From Bactericera cockerelli (taxonomy: Eukaryota > Arthropoda > Insecta > Hemiptera > Triozidae), in contig CM044957.1 in NCBI GenBank assembly GCA_024516035.1, forward strand, positions 47,777,001-47,841,000: DNA of 64,000 nt. Reading direction: 5' to 3'. Below are positions 58,826-64,000 of the stretch, in pieces (positions within the stretch are counted from its first letter, which is position 1; each line of letters begins with the position of its first letter). The notes below the pieces were generated by a model that was given only the letters and a program-made list of their open reading frames with translations, did not search any database and was not told the DNA's origin. The translations under genes were made by a program, and so were the position numbers.

Positions 58826-59050
58826 ACACGCGGCGCGTGGCGTTTTCTGTTCACATTAATAAGCTAGCCGGGAGGCGAGCGCTCGTCAAGTAGCGCCAGC
58901 CAACCGGCCTATACACGAAACAGAGTTTATAGGTATTTTGTTTTATTGTTTTAATATATACGGCTGTGATTTTATGTGAATCTGTGAACTATGTTAAAGA
59001 ATCTTAAATGCTGAGACCTAACGTTGTGTTCTGTTCTTGTTGTGTTGCAG

Positions 59051-60490
59051 GTGATGAGTGCGGTGGACTCCTCGCTGGCGTGGTACTGCTACTACCCGCG
59101 GGTCTCCCCACTGCCCTTGCTCAACAATATGCGAGAGAAGGATTCGAGTCCTAGAAAGATGGTCATGCCCAATACTGGTCATATTTCTCCAAAGCAAGCC
59201 TCCGTGTACCCGGCATCCGAACGAGAGCCAGAATCGCAGGAACATTCATCCGAAGAAATGCCGTTTGACTTATCTCAAAACACAAGATCCATCAAGGGCC
59301 CTCACATGTCGCCGGCAGGAAGACCTCCCTCCAGTCCCGGGAGTGAAAGGGACGACGAGCAACCTCTCGATCTCAGAGTTGATCATAAAAAATCCGATCT
59401 TGACGAAAACAAGAACATTTTGAGATCTCTTTCACCATCCGAAAATTTAGAAATGGATAATTACAGATCTTCCCCGTTAAGTACAAAAGATGGAGAGCTG
59501 CAAGTTCATGAAGATGACCGCAGTTCCCCGCCAAGTATAAAATCTAGATCTATAGGTTCTTATCCGGTATTGTTTCCGCATCCAGCCATGCTGGAAGCTA
59601 TGTATAGAGCCCGGGACAAAGTGCCCCGGTTACCACTGCCTTATCCCATGAATAACCCCCCGGGGTATCCTGGTAGACCTGCCTATCCCTTCATGAACCC
59701 CAGTTTACTGAATGGACATCCTATCCCTTCTCCAACGACTCCCACTTTTGATTTAATAAGAACTCAACAACTACCATCCTTAGCCAATTCTCCAAAACAG
59801 TTCCAAGAATCGTTATCAAGTAACACGGGAAAGCCAAAAGATCGATACGCCTGTAAGTTCTGCGGCAAAGTATTCCCACGCTCTGCTAATCTCACTCGTC
59901 ACTTGCGGACACATACCGGGGAACAACCCTACAAATGTAAGTACTGCGAAAGGTCTTTCAGCATCTCATCCAACTTGCAGCGACATGTTAGGAATATTCA
60001 CAACAAAGAGAAACCTTTCAAGTGTCCGCTGTGTGATCGATGTTTCGGCCAACAGACGAATCTCGACCGGCATCTTAAGAAGCACGAGGCGGATGGGCCT
60101 ACTATTCTGGATGACAAGAACGGAGGCATCCGGAGTCCGTCTCTGATGCACGGGACATGCAGGCCTCCCTCGGGTATCTTGAATGATGATTCCTATTTTG
60201 AAGAAATTAGATCTTTTATGGGTAAAGTCAGTGCGGACGGGAACAGGAATCTGGTGCAGAGGGTGTCCTCCCTAAGTCGCGCGCACTACAACTACTACCT
60301 GCCTCATCAGGAAGATGCGGAGAACAACAACAACATCAACAGTAAGAAGGACATCCTCAGTCCCAGTGAGAAAGACAACTACTCCTCCAGATCCTCAACC
60401 TCCAGCCTGGGCTCAGGACTCACAGTTCCTCCTCCATCATGCCACAACAGCACGAGAGAGAGAACGCCCGAACCCATAACCAATACTTGA
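59051..60490 (+). CDS. ham: Terminal coding exon of hamlet / PRDM3-PRDM16-type zinc-finger transcription factor
   Basis: The exon follows a strong acceptor (T-rich tract ending ttgtgttgcag at 59050) and stays open to a TGA at 60488-60490. Counting from the ATG at 59054 it encodes 478 residues. Visible in order: CtBP-binding motif PFDLS (residues 70-74), second motif PLDLR (104-108), a Pro/Ser-rich middle, then three C2H2 fingers: C267-C270-H283-H287, C295-C298-H311-H316 and C324-C327-H340-H344. The linkers are TGEQPYK and NKEKPFK. An acidic YFEEIRSF stretch lies at 381-388, and the tail is Ser/Pro-rich. The order of PFDLx, PLDLx and three C-terminal fingers is the layout of EVI1/MECOM, PRDM16 and fly Hamlet, nuclear DNA-binding repressors that recruit CtBP. 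Fly ham sets neuronal identity and dendrite form. The upstream finger cluster and PR domain are not in this window, so the exon is partial or belongs to a short isoform. The family call is secure; ham orthology is very likely. Confidence 0.93.
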   Translation: MMSAVDSSLAWYCYYPRVSPLPLLNNMREKDSSPRKMVMPNTGHISPKQASVYPASEREPESQEHSSEEMPFDLSQNTRSIKGPHMSPAGRPPSSPGSERDDEQPLDLRVDHKKSDLDENKNILRSLSPSENLEMDNYRSSPLSTKDGELQVHEDDRSSPPSIKSRSIGSYPVLFPHPAMLEAMYRARDKVPRLPLPYPMNNPPGYPGRPAYPFMNPSLLNGHPIPSPTTPTFDLIRTQQLPSLANSPKQFQESLSSNTGKPKDRYACKFCGKVFPRSANLTRHLRTHTGEQPYKCKYCERSFSISSNLQRHVRNIHNKEKPFKCPLCDRCFGQQTNLDRHLKKHEADGPTILDDKNGGIRSPSLMHGTCRPPSGILNDDSYFEEIRSFMGKVSADGNRNLVQRVSSLSRAHYNYYLPHQEDAENNNNINSKKDILSPSEKDNYSSRSSTSSLGSGLTVPPPSCHNSTRERTPEPITNT

Positions 60491-60566
60491 CGATTGTATC
60501 AATTAGGAATGATTACTCTAGTATAAAATTATCGTACCTAAATAAAGCTGAGTGAAGACGAGTAGG
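60491..60566 (+). other. ham: ham 3' UTR start with polyadenylation signal
   Basis: An AATAAA hexamer at 60541-60546 lies 50 bp after the stop codon, so a very short 3' UTR is possible. Longer 3' UTR forms would read through the foldback MITE that starts at 60569. Confidence 0.5.
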
Positions 60567-60568
60567 TA

Positions 60569-60927
60569 CATGTACCAATTATTCGACAGTGAAAAAAAGC
60601 GACCGTATTTTCCGAAAAAAATGTTTAAACCATCATAGAATTTTACATTTTAGAATTACAGTCGTATTTCTGAACGAAAACCGCTGTCTGAGCTGTGTTT
60701 CAAGCATTATTTCCTCGATTATTTTTGGCCACCCTTGATTGATACATTGCTCAGACGGCGTTTTCTGTTCATTAATAAGGATGTAAGTGCTTATCAATAG
60801 AGAGGTACAAAAAACTATCGACTCAGAAGTCGCTCGTCTATGTATTTTATTTATGTAAAATTCTACGAGGATTGACTACTAAGTTTTTTTATGGTCGCTT
60901 TTTTCAATGTCGAATAATTGGTACATG
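60569..60927. mobile_element. Foldback MITE with TA target duplication after ham
   Basis: The left end CATGTACCAATTATTCGACA is repeated inverted at the right end (TGTCGAATAATTGGTACATG), and TA dinucleotides flank both sides (60567-60568 and 60928-60929). The arms continue with near-matching aaaaagcgacc and tagaattttacat. An inner pair, gaaaaccgctgtctgagc and gctcagacggcgttttc, also pairs. The whole element could fold on itself. TA duplication suggests Tc1/mariner-type mobilisation. No coding capacity. Confidence 0.8.
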
Positions 60928-60929
60928 TA

Positions 60930-61581
60930 GCCTCCTAGGTAAGCTCAAGCTTTAAACATGATTAGATTTCTATGCAATTTAATGCATATTTCTCTAACTT
61001 CTACTGTGGGCTCAATGATTGTTGTTGTACAATGCACTCTTTTAGTTTGTTGGTCTTGAGGGTTCTCATAAATTGATAACAGCCTTGGTAAAGTCCTATT
61101 TTCAGCCAGAAAACGCTGAAAAACAAGGAAAAAACTGGGTAGAATAACTATTGTATGTAATTTTGTGATTAAGACTTATTTTATTTATTAATTATGAATT
61201 GATCACACCTAGATAATGTTAGAACTGTATTTGACAAGTGTAAATAGAATATCCTCCTAAAATCTGTTAGCGTGATGGAACCGTGTGGTTCTAGTCAAAT
61301 TGTAGAAAAAAATATGAACATTTTTAAAAGATTTCGTATCTTGTTTTGAAAACAATATCATCTACTTGTATTAGTCTAGTGGAAATGGGCTTTTGACCTC
61401 TATGAGATCAGGTAAAAGGTTTTATTTTTCTTCTATGTCCGGGTAAGGTTATGCCAAATTCAAGTTCTATATCATACAGTGCAACATTCTGTAAGGGTAA
61501 ACCTCGAAAAAACCTCGAAAATTTGCTAGTATTTTTGTTTTACGCGAAACTTCCTTAAGACGTATCCCCAGTAAAATATCA

Positions 61582-61612
<31 letters not shown>

Positions 61613-62210
61613 TCAAGACAAACATTCACTTTTTTTTAATTCCACGGAATAAATTTCGCCCTAGGGACTCCACCGATCACTTTTTCATTTTTTTTTTTTT
61701 TTTTTTTAATTAATTTAATAGGGTTTTACTTCCATTTAAGGTCAATCAACATGATTTTTTCGATATCTCTCAAAAATCTACCGATTGGCGGTATAAAATC
61801 TTCAACTGGTAATTCAACCGAATATTTTTCTTTTAATTAATGTTGGAGTTGGAAGTTTCACCATGGTTTAGCTTGTTTATAGACAATCTCATGAGTTTTT
61901 TCTATAATTATAAATAATCTAAGACGGAAACGTCTCAAAATCCATCAATAAAGCTGGTTTGGTTGAATCTTAGCATTTCAGTATAAACAAGAAATACCTA
62001 TCCAAAAACACCTAAGATTTTACCCCCAAAAGAAAAAGAAAAATTGAAGAAAAAAACTATTGTTTGCCATTAAAATAATTTGTAATATCCTGGAATGCGT
62101 CATTTGAAAGTAATGCATGAAATTATCATAGGCAGATCCACGGGATAAATTAATAATAAGATCTTTAACCTGATACAACCTCTCTATTCTCTGACCACTG
62201 GACTAAGGGT
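60930..62210. other. AT-rich DNA downstream of ham
   Basis: Low-complexity DNA with two long T tracts at about 61588-61613 and 61689-61707. No gene or named repeat is recognised. Part may be distal 3' UTR. Confidence 0.5.
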
Positions 62211-62214
62211 GAAA

Positions 62215-63080
62215 TTAATAGACATTTTGTAATTATCGGTTGAACTTAAGTCTTGAATTTTGCGTATTGTTTCAAATGCAGAAATATGGGAACTAACTTA
62301 AACTTATTGATAGACCTATTGTTATACTTCTGTAGACTCAAGTCTTGAATTTTACTTCCGATAAATTTCTAACATTAGAAATCGGAAGTATTTACTTTGT
62401 ATTACCTATATGGTATAGAAAGTATTGTTTTCATTCAATTTTTAGTATTGTTTTTAATGGGACAATGTAAGAACTGGCTTTAAATTATCAATAGACATTT
62501 GGAAAATCTTCTCTAGATTTAAGTCTTAAATTTTGAGTATTTTTTTTTAAATGGGGAAATGTAAAAACTAAGTAATAGTATTGCATTCGTCGAAAAATAG
62601 ACCTACCTACACAGTTTTCCACATTCTCGACGAATCATTCTTATCATATTTTTGATATCTTGAACTTTTTGGAACCCGGTCCAAATTTACCGGTATTTTG
62701 AGGAGGGGGGGGGGGCGCCTCGACTAACTTTTTTATTGTTTATCCTAGATGGAGGTTGTGACCAATCAAATCCAATGATTTTGAGGTGCTGATCACGAAT
62801 CTGACATTCATTTCTAGCTAACTCTGACCGTTGACTCACCATTGTCGGACTTCGACTTATTTCCGAGTGATAAGGAAAGTTGTGTGGTGTAAATCAATAG
62901 GTATGGGGTTTTGTCTATTAATGTCGCCCAAATGTTTGTAGATTATTGTCTATTAATTTCGCCCTGAGTATATATTACGTAGCCAACTTGCAAGTTGATA
63001 GGTAGGGTGTTTTGTCTATTAATTTCGCCCCGAGTGTATATTATTTAGCCACCTTTCAATTTGATAGGTAGGGGTACTAG
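62215..63080. repeat. Cluster of AATTAATAGAC MITE ends and short duplications
   Basis: agggtgaaattaatagacat at 62209; taagtcttgaatttt variants at about 62248, 62340 and 62520; a repeat H hairpin at 62354-62389; then a tandem pair of about 70 bp (gtctattaatttcgccc, gagtatatattacgtagcca, gttgataggtaggg) at 62940-63075. A run of 12 G lies near 62704. Confidence 0.5.
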
Positions 63081-63554
63081 AAACAAGAAGAGCTAGTCAT
63101 GTGTAACGGCAGCCTGCACGATATACTTCCTGAGTTACCAATACTTCTTCTCTCCCTGTCCCTTACTTTTAAGTGCCTTAACCCTTTCAGTCACGATTTC
63201 TGAAATAATTCCACAAAAAAATTAAAATTTCATAAATGTAGACTACTTCTTATTTTAGATTTTTTTATAAAAAAGTTTCATTTCTTTAAGTATTACCGTT
63301 TTTGAGTTACGGATCGTCCTTTATAGGGGACATTGTGATTTCAGGGGAGATATACGGAAGTCCCTTTTATGGGACGAACAATATAAGTACACTGAAAAAG
63401 TATTTTTTTCTTCTTCTAGAAACCCATGTTTGGTATAGTACCTGGATTTATTATTCTAATTACTATTTTTATAGAAAAAAATGAGAAGTTTGATGTTTTC
63501 AAAAATCTGTGAACAACTGATAACAAAATAGGAGTGTGGGGGGTTTGAAAATAT

Positions 63555-63745
63555 GGTTGGAAGATTTATTTATATATTTACACTTTTTTTTACAAAACAA
63601 TCAACAACAAAAAATAATATCAATAAAATTAAAAAAAGCTATGTACAAAAAATAGAGAACAATAATAATTTTTAGTTACAATTGTTTTGTAATCCGGGGC
63701 GAAGTTAATGCCTTAGGCATTCTCTGCCACTTAATCCCGGGCAGA
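63555..63745 (-). repeat. Dispersed repeat G
   Basis: tttatttatatatttacact, aaacaatcaacaacaaaaaa, ggggcgaagttaatgcctta and ggcattctctgccacttaat. Confidence 0.65.
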
Positions 63746-63919
63746 TGTTGACAACACTGTGAATTGATTCCAAACTCTGTGTTGCTCATTTTGTACTCAC
63801 AATAGCTGTCAGGAGTATTTTAAAAATCGTACCATATATGGGACGCTATGACTGAAAGGGTTTTAACTTATACAGAGTGTCCACCTTTAACGTGTGCCAT
63901 CGAAAAACCCCTAGTTCAC

Positions 63920-64000
63920 CCTTTTATAGGATTTACTAGCTCAATGATAAAGGCGGCACTCTGTGAATCCAGAGATTCCAGAGGTCGCGGGTTCAAAACC
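63920..64000 (+). mobile_element. SINE family D, cut by window end
   Basis: actagctcaatgataaaggc, ggcactctgtgaatcc and gaggtcgcgggttcaaaacc: tRNA-like head with box B at the very end. Confidence 0.7.

Larger units (their letters stand above)
18871..59050 (+). other. ham: Probable 40-kb ham intron, filled with repeats
   Basis: The interval runs from the GTAAGA donor at 18871 to the AG acceptor at 59050. No zinc-finger, SET/PR or other recognisable coding exon is seen inside it. Content is AT-rich sequence with SINEs, MITEs, tandem repeats and one assembly gap. The donor-acceptor pairing is inferred, not shown. If the upstream exon is not part of ham, the ham intron would extend beyond the left edge of the window. 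Confidence 0.4.

Overview
The window reads as AT-rich nuclear DNA from an insect. It holds tRNA-headed SINEs, TA-flanked and 8-bp-flanked MITEs, minisatellites, a 100-N scaffold gap, and one unmistakable conserved gene, the PRDM3/PRDM16-type zinc-finger gene hamlet (ham). The order cannot be fixed from sequence alone. A hemipteran is only a guess from the repeat style.

Gene content. The one confident protein-coding feature is the 3' terminal coding exon of ham at 59051-60490 on the + strand. It carries two CtBP-binding motifs (PFDLS and PLDLR) and three C-terminal C2H2 zinc fingers, and ends at a TGA followed 50 bp later by AATAAA. The N-terminal finger cluster and PR domain are not visible here. 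About 40 kb upstream, a GC-richer patch at 17.94-18.43 kb carries a GAGA tract, an Inr-like and DPE-like pair, several tiny uORFs and a strong splice donor at 18870/18871. I read it as a candidate internal promoter and non-coding first exon of ham. This is inference. It would give a short isoform starting at the ATG three bases into the terminal exon. The 18,871-59,050 interval would then be one 40-kb intron.

Everything else is repeat-laden non-coding DNA. Several SINE families recur. Family A has a tRNA-like head with a TAGCTTGATCGATAAGGCGG box. Family B (TAGTCACCGTGGCAGAG start) has perfect long target-site duplications. Family C has a 5S-rRNA-derived head. A related SINE carries the same body behind a tRNA-like head. 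Families D, E and F are further tRNA-like families. DNA transposon relics include hAT-type elements, a pogo/Tigger-like MITE, several TA-flanked foldback MITEs (one just after the ham stop codon) and a Tc1/mariner transposase fragment at 58.0-58.3 kb. Three nested insertions can be read from their duplicated flanks.

Tandem arrays occur at 2.5 kb (52-bp unit), 24.3 kb (42-bp unit), 27.4 kb (about 78-bp unit, next to the gap) and 47.9-49.2 kb. The last is a 21-bp unit built of three 7-bp GGG-starting blocks, an almost regular G-quadruplex motif over 1.2 kb. Stretches not listed as features (for example 11.5-12.4, 16.1-17.3, 18.9-20.2, 20.4-22.2, 32.7-34.6, 38.5-39.8 and 61-62.2 kb) are AT-rich and hold nothing I can support.
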